Assembly (NCBI GenBank): GCA_036925085.1 | Contig: JAUPFP010000025.1 | Coordinates: forward strand, 1,293,733 to 1,357,732 | From: Brachycybe producta | Lineage: Eukaryota; Arthropoda; Diplopoda; Playtdesmida; Andrognathidae | Length of the DNA: 64,000 nt | Reading direction: 5' to 3' | Part shown: positions 53,141-63,460 of the stretch, piece after piece | Layout of the letters: each line of letters begins with the position of its first letter | Numbering within the stretch: the first letter of the stretch is position 1 | Translations under genes and position numbers: made by a program | The notes under the pieces: generated by a model | Seen by the model: only the letters and a program-made list of their open reading frames with translations | Told to the model about the DNA's origin: nothing | Databases searched by the model: none

Positions 53141-53809
53141 AGACCGATCGTACACTGTAGTTATGTTTTGAAATGAACCTCAAAATCTTACGTTAAAAGA
53201 AAGAAAGAAGAAAATAATAGAGGAGAAGAAAGAAAAAAAAATGCTGACCAAAATTCAGCAATGCTACCATTATTTCAAGCGAGTTTTTTGTGTAGACGAG
53301 AGAAAAGAGTCAGTGAGTGGTGGGCCTTTTTGGGTTCATTTTTATTTCGGATCCGTATCAAGAATATTGAGAAAATGTGGAATGATATAAGGAGATAACT
53401 AACTAAAGAAAAGCCACAAATGGAAAATGGATCGTCATCGATCACGAAAAAAGCAAAATCAAAAAGATAGAAGGAAGAAAAAGAAAAAAAAAAGCGGGCG
53501 GATATTCAGTCAATACGTGACACGACATACCAAAATGGGTCGAAAAAAAATACCAATTCCTTGCATTTTTTTCTTATTCTTTTGCGAAACACACAATTGC
53601 AGCAAAGACTTGATCGAAAATCTAAAAAAAAAACATTGCCCTTCAATATATATTTCCAATCAAAAAGTAAATGATAGAAAAATACGGATCGATTGCTTAT
53701 ATATCTTGTAAAAAAATCAAATCACGAATTAATACTGTCAAATAGAGAAGAAGAAAAACCGGTAGAAATTACATTCAGAATTCAAAAAAAAAAATTGTAA
53801 TTTTCAATT
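53141..53809. other. No gene seen; A-rich
   Basis: AAG/AAA-rich runs at 53195-53240 and 53455-53495. The frame at 53427-53711 begins with a Lys/Arg-rich stretch from this A-rich DNA and has no recognised domain. Confidence 0.5.
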
Positions 53810-53965
53810 TGTAAGGTGCAAAATGAAAAGAAACTTAAAACTGATTTAAAAACTAGTACTCTGTAAAAAGTTTATTTTGAAAGATATCAACATGAAATAC
53901 ACCCAGAAATGATTGAGCTACTCGTCTAGTTTATAAATCACATTCAAGTTTCTCATCATTTTATA
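53810..53965. mobile_element. Family E, right half
   Basis: AAAGTTTATTTTGAAAGATA and TCAACATGAAATACACC are followed by GATTGAGCTACTCGTCTAGT. Confidence 0.7.
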
Positions 53966-54059
53966 TCTGAAAATTGGAAATGGTATTTTTTTTTCGAATT
54001 CTAAACGCAATTTTTGGCACTTCCTTTTTTTTTGGCACTTTTCTATTTGCCTTTATTCG

Positions 54060-54410
54060 TGATTTGATTGTCATGTTGATGATATCTTTCAAAATAAGCT
54101 TTTTATGTGAGTCTGAAAAATCCACAACCTTTAAGAAGATATTTTTTTGTATTTTTGTCTAAAAAAAGTTTATTTTGAAAACGATATCAACATGAAAATA
54201 CCCTGAAGTATAAATTATTCAGCTGCACTTCTAGTTTCTAAAACACTTTCCAGTGTGTTCGCAAGGCGTTTACAATTTAAAACCATACTAAGATGGGTTA
54301 TGAACAGGTGATTTTTCCAACTATTGATTAGTCACAGTCTTTCAGAAGAGCAAAATTAAGATAAACTAGAACGTGTTTTAGAAACTAGAAGGGTAGCTCA
54401 ATCACTTAAA
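54060..54410. mobile_element. Two head-to-tail family E segments
   Basis: First segment: GTTGATGATATCTTTCAAAA and GTTTATTTTGAAAACGATAT, ending AATTTAAAACCATACTA. Second segment, from about 54291: AGATGGGTTATGAACAGGTG through AACTAGAACGTGTTTTAGAA to CTAGAAGGGTAGCTCAATCA. The second stops at the left arm. Confidence 0.75.
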
Positions 54411-54788
54411 GAGACCATTACCTCCAGAAATATATTTTCAAAACACTGTCAAGACTTACCTCAACAATTGTCAAAACGATTTTTAAATTTTAAAATAAGT
54501 CAATAAAACCATAAATAACTTAAAAACGAAATGACTTTTTCTGAGTCACCAAACGACGCCATTTTAAATTTCTCAAAACGAAAGTTCCCTCCCCCCCATA
54601 TTTGTGGCTAAGGTTGTCACCTCACATTTCCAGAATTCCTTAATCAAATACATGTATTCTCTATTCATATTCAACTAAATACAACCTTCCATGTGGGGAA
54701 TAATTCAAATATTAAATCCATAGTACTTTGAAATGAAAGTAATGTGAGGTGATCGCAACACATTAGAATTCGAGTAAGAGGAGTATAC
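54411..54788. other. No feature recognised
   Basis: Unique sequence with a small poly-C run near 54590. Confidence 0.45.
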
Positions 54789-55290
54789 TGTGACACCCTG
54801 TAGAAACAGAAGGTGAAACACTCAAGTCAAAAAATTCAGTCTTGACAGTATGGCACCCCTTGGTGCACAGATATTCGGACTTGGGTGGCCCGAATTCTAG
54901 ACAATTCGTGGAACCAAGTCCGACCGTGAGAAAATTGGGAATAAGTCCCAAAAATATTTCTTCTTATGATTTAGTATCCCCGGCCCAGGGCAATGATTGG
55001 CCCAGTTGGTCAATCATTAAGCCCTGAGGTGACAGTTGCCCCTCCCAGGAGACCGGACCAGTGAGCTTGAGACTTGAGTGTGAGGACAGTCAGAGTTTAG
55101 ACACTGAGTAAGACAGTCAGTCTTGAGAATTAAAAAGAGTAAACTTGAACCAGAGTACAGAGTTCAAGAAGGAATAAGCTCTGACTTAGAGTAAAACAAT
55201 AATGTAAAGTGTTATCAATAATGTAACAAAGAGTTAGTAAAGATACATTTTATTATACATAAACCTGTGCAAGTGTTGTGTATTTGAACT
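54789..55290 (+). mobile_element. LTR-like retrotransposon fragment, copy 1
   Basis: It begins TGTGACACCCTGTAGAAACA, a TG start typical of LTRs. It shares with 57482-57733 the blocks AGTCCCAAAAATA, GGCAATGATTGGCCCAGT and CCCTGAGGTGACAGTTGCCC. The A+T-rich stretch before 55270 could serve as a polyadenylation region. I cannot define the exact 3' edge or a primer-binding site. Orientation is assumed from the TG start. Confidence 0.5.
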
Positions 55291-55705
55291 ATATTGGGTT
55301 TCTGTACTCCTAAAATAGAGGCATATCCAGCAGAAGGCACTCAGACACAGCCTGAGTCCCTCTGCCTGGTGCCTCCAGCAATCCAACGAAAAGGACTAGA
55401 GTACCTTCGGCATCGTCACGCCCTATATCCAAAGATCCCTAGGAAAGACGGTCTTTTTGTGGGCCGGCAAGTAAATGCAAGGCAAGGCAAGTAAATGTCG
55501 CGCCCGGTGAACCCAACCCCCAGAGGTACAACAGAGACTGGCCCGCAGCAGTTGACAACAGAGTCGACCCTGGCACCACCGATTCAGAGGGAACAACGGC
55601 AACGAAGTTTGAAACCCGGTGGCGCCAAAGGGCCAGTCACGTCACAATACTTTGGGGGGTTTTGTTGCCAATGTCTGTTGTTTGGTGGCGCACATTTCTG
55701 ATAAA
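55291..55705 (+). other. GC-rich segment after the LTR-like repeat
   Basis: This stretch is clearly richer in G+C than its surroundings and holds two short, back-to-back open frames (55294-55494 and 55495-55701). The second is rich in Pro, Thr, Gln and Arg. The position just inside an LTR-like repeat suggests leader or truncated gag sequence, but no CCHC knuckle, protease or other domain is visible. It ends in TTGGTGGCGCAC. Low confidence in any coding role. Confidence 0.3.
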
Positions 55706-56640
55706 GTCCATTTACATGAAGTCAACTGATTTTTAATTTTTTTAAATTATATTAATCATTTATTTTAAATTTTAAAAATCGTTTTGGTAATCATTGAATA
55801 ATTCTTGATAAGGCTGTACCGAGCCAATTTTGCCAGACTGATTTTTGCCGATTTACTGCTAATCAGGTAAAATCGGATTGGCGAACAAATTTTCACCGAT
55901 TTCCAATTTCCGCACTCAACAATTAGGTCTGCTTTCTCATAAAACGGCAGCAGTGGAGGGTCACAATCAATTTATTACCAACTTTTATCACTAATTCATC
56001 TTTAAAAGAAAATTGTTGTCTTGCCATTATGCTTTGTAAACTCGAAAATTATAATTTTAACTTTTTACATATGTTTCTGTGGACGAACCGCTTCTCTCTT
56101 GGCCGAACGCAAGCAGCCAAAATCGGTAGTGAAAATCGGCATGATCGACTCGTTTAAATCGATCGGCATGCCAATTTTTTTGTGTGATCCGTTCGGTATT
56201 AGCTAGGTAAAAAAATGGTCTTCTCTTTTTTTTTTTAAAAAAAAAAGTTTTATTTTGAATGAAACAATTTAAAACCTTCGGGATTTCACTGCATTTTTGT
56301 AGACTTTTTTTTTTGCTGACTTTTCAAAGGTCAGTATGAAACCATAAATAATTTGCATAAGTTGCCATTTACTCGCAACTGAATTATAAAAAATTGAAAA
56401 ACAAAATACGAGAAGAAAAAAAAAAACTCATCAGAATAATAAAACGGAACCACAAAATGACCATTTAGTTAATTTTTCGTATAATAAAATAATAAAAAGG
56501 CATAAAAGTGTGTTAATGGCACATTGCAAATAATGAAAATAAAAAAAAGAGAAACAAAAAAAAAAGTAGCTATATCTACTTTTTAATATTCATTTATTTA
56601 TATGTTTATAATGGATTTTTGCTGGAACAATAAGTTGTGG
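55706..56640. other. No gene seen
   Basis: A+T-rich sequence. ATCGG-rich words cluster at 55830-55910 and 56120-56170. The open frame at 56021-56206 has no recognised domain. Confidence 0.5.
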
Positions 56641-56645
56641 AACCC

Positions 56646-56649
<4 letters not shown>

Positions 56650-56726
<77 letters not shown>

Positions 56727-56741
56727 ATATATATATATATA
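56650..56741. repeat. (AT)n microsatellite
   Basis: About 90 bp of AT dinucleotides with one ACATGT interruption. A (GA)n tract follows at 56818-56845. Confidence 0.97.
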
Positions 56742-57481
56742 TTTAATAATACATTCACATTAGTCTCGCAAAAATTGTAGTGTTGGGAAGCCAACATACA
56801 AAGTTTGGCATTCAACCAGAGAGAGAGAGAGAGAGAGAGAGAGAAAACTAAAACAACTCTAAAGTGCAATTACAAAACTGATAATCAAATAGCAATCATA
56901 ATATCTATCTCTCTCTCTCACTCGAAACCCTTTAATAATAATCACTTTGCCGAATCAGTAGGTGTATACAAAGGTGTTTTAATACCCTTTGCATGTACAT
57001 ATGACATTACATTGAAAAAAAAACTTGTGTAATATCGGACTTTTTCGAAATATATGAAAGTTACTCAAAAACAGCAAAAGAGGAGGTGGAGGATTTGAAA
57101 AACCTCCTCCGATTCTCATATTTGTACAACCCTCAAGTGGCGGAAACGGTCATTGTTTTATTGATAAAATATCCCATTAAAGAATATGCAGAATGAACAG
57201 AGAGAGAGAGAGAGAAAGCAAATAGAATAGAACTTAAGTTAAAGGCTGGTTTACAGTAGAATAACAAACGCTCAGAAAAATCCCACTGAAACCCACTTAT
57301 AAGGGCATTTTTTTACAAGCTTTTATATCAGTTGACATGACTGTTGTCCGTTTTGCGTGGAATTGTATTTCTCCTATTTTAACGAACTTCCCCCATAATG
57401 AACTAGAGTGCTAACATTTTGTACACAGCAGCCTTTAACTAGTGTGACCTGTTAATGTGACACCCTGTATAGGCATACAGG
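56742..57481. other. No gene seen
   Basis: (GA)n at 56818-56845, (CT)n at 56905-56920 and (GA)n at 57199-57216. AATGTGACACCCTGTATAGG at 57452 is an extra LTR-start-like word just before copy 2. Confidence 0.5.
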
Positions 57482-57733
57482 CGTGACACCCCGTAGAAAT
57501 TCTTTCCTACAGGATGGCACCACATAGAGCAGAGATTTCCAGAGATTTGAGTGACCCGAATTTAGAGTTAATTGTGGGTACCAAGGCAAACTGTGACAAC
57601 TTGAGAAAAAGTCCCAAAAATGCCTTTCCTTAAAAGGTAATATTTTCGGCCCACGGCAATGATTGGCCCAGTCGACCTGTCATTGAGCCCTGAGGTGACA
57701 GTTGCCCCTTCCAAGAGAGACAACTAGAGGGCC
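57482..57733 (+). mobile_element. LTR-like fragment, copy 2, 3' truncated
   Basis: GTGACACCCCGTAGAAATTC, GATGGCACCACATAGAGCAG, AAGTCCCAAAAATGCCTTTC and GGCAATGATTGGCCCAGTCG parallel copy 1 in order. It ends after TTGCCCCTTCCAAGAGAG, where copy 1 continues for over 200 bp. Divergence from copy 1 is substantial. Confidence 0.5.
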
Positions 57734-57754
57734 GTGCCATGCATGTTTGAAAAT

Positions 57755-57854
57755 AGTCTATCCACTATCGTAGACGGGAGCCACGTTTGTTCTATTTTAC
57801 AGCAGTTGAAATTTTCAAGAAGTTCAAATTTTCGCCCAAGTGGAAACATGGCGT
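57755..57854. mobile_element. Family G, right half
   Basis: GCCACGTTTGTTCTATTTTA, TTGAAATTTTCAAGAAGTTC and GCCCAAGTGGAAACATGG match the right half of the G element at 41393-41565. Confidence 0.7.
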
Positions 57855-57948
57855 AAATAGCAATCTGAAAATGAACATTTTCTAGCTGAAGATGACATAA
57901 TTTTGTTCTGCAAGTTTCTCAACATTAAAGTGGCTGAATACATAGTAA

Positions 57949-58588
57949 CAGGGCCGAAAATAGGGGGGGGGGCATAGGGGCATTGCGCCAGGCATCATGC
58001 AGATGGGGCATCAAACTTTTTGTAATATATATAAATTGAAATAATTATTTTCAATAATTTAATTTTAATTCACGAATAATAACTAATACCATAAGCAGCC
58101 TCCCTACACTTATGTCACACCCAGTGAAAACACAACCAACAACCCAGACGTGTCTGAATCTGATTGAGTCGAAGAGCTAGTTGTTTTTCGAAATCTCCAA
58201 ATGTGTCGTATGTTAAGTCACCAAAAGGACCAGACAATTAATGGAATACATTGTTAGCAACAATGTAATGGATGTGTATCCTAACTTAACCGTTACCATT
58301 AGAACATTTCTGACATTGTCAATTAGTGTTGCAAGTGCTGAAAGGTCTTTCAGCAAACTGAAACTCATTAAAAACTACCTAAGAGCATCCATGGCACAGG
58401 AGAGATTATCTGCACTTGCCGTGCTTTCAGTTGAAAACAAAATTGCCAGACAGATAAATTTTGATGATGTAATCGACATGTTTGCAACTATGAAGAGTGT
58501 TATTAAAATGATGTTCAAAAAATTATTCATTGAGGGCATTTTTTTCACTATTGCACCTGGGCATGCTACACTCTGGTTGCAGCCCTGG
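57949..58588 (+). mobile_element. Decayed hAT-like element
   Basis: The left end CAGGGCCGAAAATAGGGGGG and the right end, which reads GGTTGCAGCCCTG, give short inverted termini (CAGGGC-G). Both sub-terminal regions carry CATTGCGCCAGGCATCATGC-like words (right inverse: AGCATGCCCAGGTGCAA). The transposase remnant lies between them in plus orientation. Flanking octamers match only 5 of 8. At about 640 bp, most of the transposase gene is missing. Confidence 0.55.
58241..58530 (+). pseudogene. hAT transposase C-terminal dimerisation domain (remnant)
   Basis: The frame contains VYPNLTVTIRTFLTLSIS and then VASAERSFSKLKLIKNYLRA, the hallmark block of the hAT family C-terminal dimerisation region, followed by MAQERLSALAVLSVENKIAR and FDDVIDMFATMKS. 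In complete transposases this region is at the extreme C terminus and mediates dimer formation for cut-and-paste transposition in the nucleus. Upstream, the phrase ELVVFRNL in a different frame (58174-58240) also fits the family, implying a frameshift. The zinc-finger, catalytic and insertion domains are absent. The open frame continues to 58699 into unrelated sequence. It resembles the domain in ZMYM/TTF-type hAT-derived proteins. It is surely non-functional as a transposase. I chose 58241 only as the first Met. The true frame is a fragment. Confidence 0.85.
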
Positions 58589-58694
58589 ATGTTAATTTTG
58601 TTTTTGTTTCCCCTCCCTAAAAAAAAGGTTTGCTTGACGTTTTGGGGCCCAAATTTTACAACAAAAACAACATCTATGGAGCTTAGCATTCGCC
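58589..58694. other. Read-through of the hAT frame into non-element sequence
   Basis: The open frame continues to 58699, but no hAT similarity remains beyond about residue 95. Confidence 0.5.
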
Positions 58695-58755
58695 ATTGAA
58701 AGTGGCGCCATCCAAGAGGACAAAAACAAAATAAATATCTATTCAGCTATTTTTA
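58695..58755. mobile_element. Family I, right end only
   Basis: AAGTGGCGCCATCCAAGAGG, then CAAAAACAAAATAAATATCT and ATTCAGC, match the right end of the I copies at 26762 and 62130. Confidence 0.7.
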
Positions 58756-59635
58756 AACAAGACAAAGAAGAGTCGTTTTAGCTGTGCCACATTTTAGATT
58801 TGTAGCTTTATAAAGCTAAAAATTAATTTACTATGTTATATAAACATCGATCGGGGTGGGGGTGGGGGTGGGGGGGGGAAAGAAGCATAAAGCTATTTTA
58901 TGTGAACAAAAGCGACTTAAAATAATTTAGAATTTTTTTTTGTTGGGTTTCGTTCTGGTTTCTCCAATGTAAATGAGAGGAGGAGGAGGAGCCAAAAAGA
59001 GAAGAGTTTTGTGGCAACAAAAACAACAACAACAAAACACATTTATTTTATATACTGAAAACACATTGAAAACCATAGTTGAGTGGATAATATATTTCGA
59101 TCGAATTCACTTGTTTGCACGCAAACATTCACGTTTAAAATTCCATACTTCCTTTCCCCTCCCCCTCTAAACATATAAAAAACACAAATGTTAATAGCTT
59201 TACCTAGCTCTATCTTTTCTAGGGTAAAGCTAAATAGAGAGATAGCTAGCTAGCTAGCTAGGCTAGCGGCACGACCTCTTCTCGTAAAAAAAACACCAGA
59301 GTTCGAGAAAAGATCATAAAAAAAAACTCCGTACTCATCTCAAACAATTCAAACTTAAACGATTCCATCTCAAATGACACTAAGGGTTGGAGGTGGAGGC
59401 TAGCTCTTAGGGAATTTATACAATAGCAAAGCCGTTATTAGGGCAAGGCGAGTGAGACACTCGCGTTCGAAACAAAGCTCAGAGCGCGGAAATACGGGCG
59501 CATATAACTATACTAAGGGGCGCCAGTTTTTCTGTCAGGCGCAAAGTTCAGAGGCGCAGAAATAGATGCGTAAAATAAGGGGGCGCCTGTTTTATTCTTG
59601 CCTCCGGCTCAAAGTACCTAGTTATGACTCTGTAG
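58756..59635. other. No gene seen; G-rich and TAGC repeats
   Basis: A (GGGGGT)n-like tract at 58853-58879 and TAGCTAGC repeats at 59240-59268. Bases 59440-59600 contain two GGCGC-AAAGTTCAGAG-like words. Open frames have no recognised domain. Confidence 0.5.
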
Positions 59636-59729
59636 AGCGCCATCAATTTCTAATTGGTTTGTAACTTGGTCTGATGTCACAAAAGGGCGGGGCAAACAAA
59701 ATTTTAGTGCTGAGCACACTTGCCCGTCT
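59636..59729. mobile_element. Family A MITE, left end lost
   Basis: GCGCCATCAATTTCTAATTG, ACAAAAGGGCGGGGCAAACA and AGTGCTGAGCACACTTGCCC match the right part of A. The left terminus and CCGCCC box are missing. Confidence 0.75.
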
Positions 59730-59767
59730 ACCAATATGCCAGATTGCCAGAGACCAAACGAAGATGG

Positions 59768-60122
59768 TTTATGAACAGCTGATTTTCGAACTCTTTGATT
59801 ATTCGCAGTCTTTTACGAGAGCAAAATTAAGAAAAAAACTAGAAAGTGTTTTATAAACTAGAAGGATTGCTAAATCACTTGATTTTCAAAACGTTGATAT
59901 ATTTCAAAATAAACTTTTTATAGAACAAAGTTAAAATTGAGTGAATTATTTTCAAACTGACATCAAAAGTTTATATTGAAAGATATTAACATGAAAACAC
60001 CCTCTTAAGTGATTGAGCTACCCTTCTAGTTTTTGAAACAATTTCTAGTTACTTTTTAAGTTTTACTCCTGAATACAGACAGAATAATCAGGGTTCGAGA
60101 GGCGTTTACAGTTTGAAACCAC
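59768..60122. mobile_element. Family E fold-back MITE, full length
   Basis: It runs from GATGGTTTATGAACAGCTGA at the left to CAGTTTGAAACCACCT at the right. The arms TATAAACTAGAAGGATTGCT and GATTGAGCTACCCTTCTAGT, plus GTTTATATTGAAAGATATTA inside, mark a palindrome of about 355 bp. This copy is the best guide to the family's full extent. A short open frame at its left is a shadow. Confidence 0.85.
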
Positions 60123-60479
60123 CTCCACTATCCAAGATCGTCAGCATATTTCTTCACAACACCATTACTTAGAAAGCATTGTTAGCCTCCACCTCCAACC
60201 CTCGCTATCGTTTAAGGTGGATCACACCTACATAAAAAAAAAAGCTCATAAACATATACAACCTGACATAACATCTCTTCAAACGTGTTTGTCAAAATAA
60301 AAGTAGAAAACAAACATCAGTGGAAAAAAAAAATTTGCATAGACATACAATTTGCAATCTCACTGGTGTTTTTCGTGTTATAAGTTAAAAGCGACAAATA
60401 TTTTTACGACAAAAGAGATATTTTAAGAGTGAGTTTGTTTCATATAAAAAACATGCGCCAACTAGCACCCTTTTTATTA
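60123..60479. other. No gene seen
   Basis: TTTAAGGTGGATC at 60212 is another TTAAGGTGG word. Poly-A near 60236 and 60322. No open frame of note. Confidence 0.5.
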
Positions 60480-60830
60480 CTAAAACAAATCTCGGGAAGT
60501 GTTTTTATAAACTAGAAGAGTAACCAAATCATTTAAAATTGGTTTGAAAGTGTTAACACATCATTCAAACTCTTTGAGTTTATTCTTTCAGAATTAAAAA
60601 TTAAAAGGGTTTTAGAAACTAGAAGGGTAGCTCGATATTTTCATGTTGATCTCTTTTAAAATAAACTTTTATGTCACAGTTTGAAAATGACCAACCCAAC
60701 TTATAAGCCAACAATCATTTTTAATTTTCGTCTTTAAAACGTTTATCATCTTAATTTTGTTTCTTAACTTTTCTAGTTTCTAAAACACTTTTTTTAATTT
60801 CTTTTTAAAGTAAGCTCATGAAAAGCATTG
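60480..60830. mobile_element. Family E, composite copy
   Basis: TATAAACTAGAAGAGTAACC at the start and AGAAACTAGAAGGGTAGCTC at 60612 are two left arms in tandem. The right arm is worn (TAACTTTTCTAGTTTCTAAA at about 60765). Confidence 0.7.
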
Positions 60831-60879
60831 TGGCCGACTAAAGCTATCTATCCTGAAATCTATTCTAGTTTGCAACAAC

Positions 60880-61720
60880 TGTGGTTGTTCTGTCTTTTAG
60901 AAGCAAAATTACAGAGAAACTTGAATGTTTTACAAACTAGAAGGGTAACTCCATCACTTAAAAGAATACTTTCATGTTGATATTTTTTTATAATAAACTT
61001 TTTATGTCAGTTTGAAAATGTGCCAACCTTAAGCAGAAGATAAAAAGTTTATTTAAAAAAAACCCTTAAGTAATAGAGTTACCCTTCTAGTTTCTAAACA
61101 AATTCAAGTTTCTTTTTTATTTTGAGTCTGCTATAAAAAGTAGAGGTGGGACGAATCCTAAAATTTTCTCGAATCCGAATCCGAATCCTAAAAAAATTCT
61201 CGAATCTCTCGAATACTTCATATAAGAATCCTATATTATTCATTAAGAAGATACAAATAAATGAAATTATATTAAATATTAAATTATTAATAATAAAAAA
61301 GTGTGGCACTCAGGGTCAGGCCACAAGGTGATATTGGTGATCCGGTTACCACCGAAATTGCAACAATCACCGGTTTTTTTTGTTAGTGAACGCTTCTCTA
61401 TTGGACGTCAATGGAGTTACAACTAATTTTACCAAAGTTTTTAACAAGTTTTTTTTAGGTTAGGATTCGAAAAATTCGAAAGACGAAAAAAAGCGTGAAG
61501 ATTCGAGTTTTCGAATCTCGAATATTTTTTTCAAGATTCGCGGGATTCAAGGATTCGAATACCCCATCGCTAATAATAAAAGTTTTATTTCAAAATATAT
61601 ATAGATTGACATTGATAATCCTCTTGTGTCATTTATTTGCTCCTCTAGTTTCTAAACTTTCAATTTCTTTCTTAATGTTGCTTTTTTTTCTTTTGAAATG
61701 CAGAATAATCAGAAGTTCAA
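60880..61720. mobile_element. Family E copy split by a family D element
   Basis: TACAAACTAGAAGGGTAACT pairs with AGAGTTACCCTTCTAGTTTC. The E tail halts at 61138 (TTTATTTTGAGTCTG). D occupies 61141-61572. E-type tail sequence reappears beyond it (TCCTCTAGTTTCTAAACTTT and GCAGAATAATCAGAAGTTC at about 61640-61715), although this may be a second E half copy. Confidence 0.65.
61141..61572. mobile_element. Family D hAT-like element, copy 5 (inverse)
   Basis: TAGAGGTGGGACGAATCCTA on the left and TTCGAATACCCCATCGCTA on the right. The flanking octamers ATAAAAAG and ATAATAAA match at 6 of 8. GGCCACAAGGTGATATTGGT and GGACGTCAATGGAGTTACAA are family blocks. It is the most complete D copy and lacks any transposase. 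Confidence 0.78.
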
Positions 61721-61872
61721 TTTTTCAATGTTCTCTCTCTCTCTTTTCATTTGCATATTTTATATAACGGCTACTTTAGAAAATGTCAATAGATTGAATT
61801 TCATTCCGTTTCCTAATCTGAAATGGAAATTGCAAACCAAAATAAGACCCAAAGATAGACCTCTCTCTCTCC

Positions 61873-61906
<34 letters not shown>

Positions 61907-62129
61907 GTCAATCACGAGAAACAACCATCGAACTTGAATGAAATCTCGCATTCATCAGCTGATTTTTTTCTAACATAAAATTGTGCATAAGAAATTGCTT
62001 TCAATGATTACTTTTCTTCGATTTTTACATCGAAATAAGTCTTAAAAGTTTTTAATATAAATATTTCAATATAGAATTTGTTCTAATGACCAATACTAAA
62101 ATACATTCTAGAAACAGAAATGATTTGAA
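61721..62129. other. No gene seen; CT/GA tracts
   Basis: (CT)n at 61731-61745 and a CTCTCTCTCC followed directly by GAGAGAGAGA hairpin-forming tract at 61861-61907. No domain in the short frames across it. Confidence 0.6.
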
Positions 62130-62705
62130 GTAGCTGAATAGATATTTTATTTTGTTTTCGTCCCCTTGGATGTCGCGCCACTGCAGTGGCTAATCTTATG
62201 CTCCATAGACGTTTTTGAAAAATTTGGACGCAAAAACGTCAAGCAAACAATATTAGAAACAAATTTAGAAACAATATTACGCAGAAAAAAAAATTCAAAT
62301 TGTTTTCAAAACTAGATTGGTAAAAGATTAAGCTAAAAGATTGTTCGTGGCAATATCTTAAAAAATAAAACATTTTATAGTTCAGTTTAAAAAATAACCC
62401 GTTTTGTGGTTTTTCCATTTCATGAAAAACTATTTTCGGCCCTTTTTTTTCTTCAAACTTGTTATAAAAAGTTTATTTTGAAAAATATCATATCATTGAA
62501 AGAAAAAAACTTTTAGCATTATCACCACCTATTCTAGTTTCTAAAAACACTTTGAATTTTTTCGTAATGTTTCTCCTGAAAAACGTTCGCTTGAAATTTT
62601 TTTCTCAAAACCGCACGGTGAGGAGACAAAGACCTCGAATAAAACACATAATTAGCCACTGCAGTGGCACCACCTTGGGAGACGAAAACAAAATAAATAT
62701 CTATT
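62130..62705. mobile_element. Family I element, copy 2
   Basis: AGCTGAATAGATATTTTATT and GCGCCACTGCAGTGGCTAAT on the left mirror TAGCCACTGCAGTGGCACCA and AATAAATATCTATTCAG on the right. The E-like core lies at 62290-62560 (AAACTAGATTGGTAAAAGAT). The TTAA edges seen in copy 1 are not preserved. Confidence 0.75.
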
Positions 62706-63438
62706 CAGATACATCTATGGAAAGTTAGCAGTGATTGCCAGCATTTAGAGGAAGGGGCAAACTACATAGATAGCAACTGCCTACATGTCTTGAAGTAACG
62801 TGATAGTTCAGTCAAATGTGATAGTGTGACCTCTACTTCACAGATATCATTGAGTCAACAACAGTGTTGCCTCTCTCTCTTCCTCCAGAAGCCAAATTTC
62901 CCTACAAAGTGGATATTTGTCCCTACAAGTGGTCACACAACAACTATTATTATTATTACTATTGCGACAGTACTTATCAACTATCTAGTCAATCGAGATA
63001 GTGTGATAGTGCTATCACAACAGTGTCATAGTGACTATCATGTGGTCTGCACGATTATAGTTCCCGCAATAGTTGCTGCTCTCATGACAGCAACTATCAT
63101 GAAAACTATCATCTTGAAAACGAGGCTTTACACACATGCATCTAGAAAAGTGTTTTGACCTCCTTTACCTTTATTCTTCTTTAGATTTAGCATTATGGTA
63201 TAAAGCCTTTTTAAAGCAAGCAACTCTCTCCTTCGTTCTTTCATTCTCTCACTATCTCTCTCTATCTCTCTCTTTTAGAATATCAAACACAAAGTTACAA
63301 CAAGTGTGTTTCTATTGAAGAAAAAGTCCCTAGTAACTAATTTTAAAATACACACACTCCAAACATTACTCACTTTACACCCTCGAGACTGACAATGGCG
63401 TTCTACTTTATTCGATGATAAAGACTGCGGTACTCCTA
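62706..63438. other. No gene seen; ACTATCA-rich stretch
   Basis: Between 62800 and 63120 short words such as GTGATAGTG, ACTATCA and CAACAGTG recur in both orientations. The open frame at 62826-63158 translates them into a Thr/Ile-rich product, with no recognised family. (CT)n at 63250-63272. Confidence 0.5.
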
Positions 63439-63439
63439 A

Positions 63440-63460
63440 CCCCCCCCCCCCCCCCCCCCC
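63440..63460. repeat. Poly-C tract of 21
   Basis: An uninterrupted run of C. A second run of 16 is at 63612-63627. Confidence 0.95.

Noticed and set aside
55294..55701. Two adjacent frames as a gag gene
   Set aside because: No nucleocapsid, protease or other retroelement motif is visible. I kept them only as a described GC-rich segment.
58375..58689. 104-residue minus-strand frame over the hAT relic
   Set aside because: It is antisense to the recognisable hAT dimerisation domain.
62826..63158. 110-residue frame with a hydrophobic Thr/Ile/Val stretch
   Set aside because: The underlying DNA is a degenerate ACTATCA repeat with no family match. The hydrophobicity follows from that repeat.
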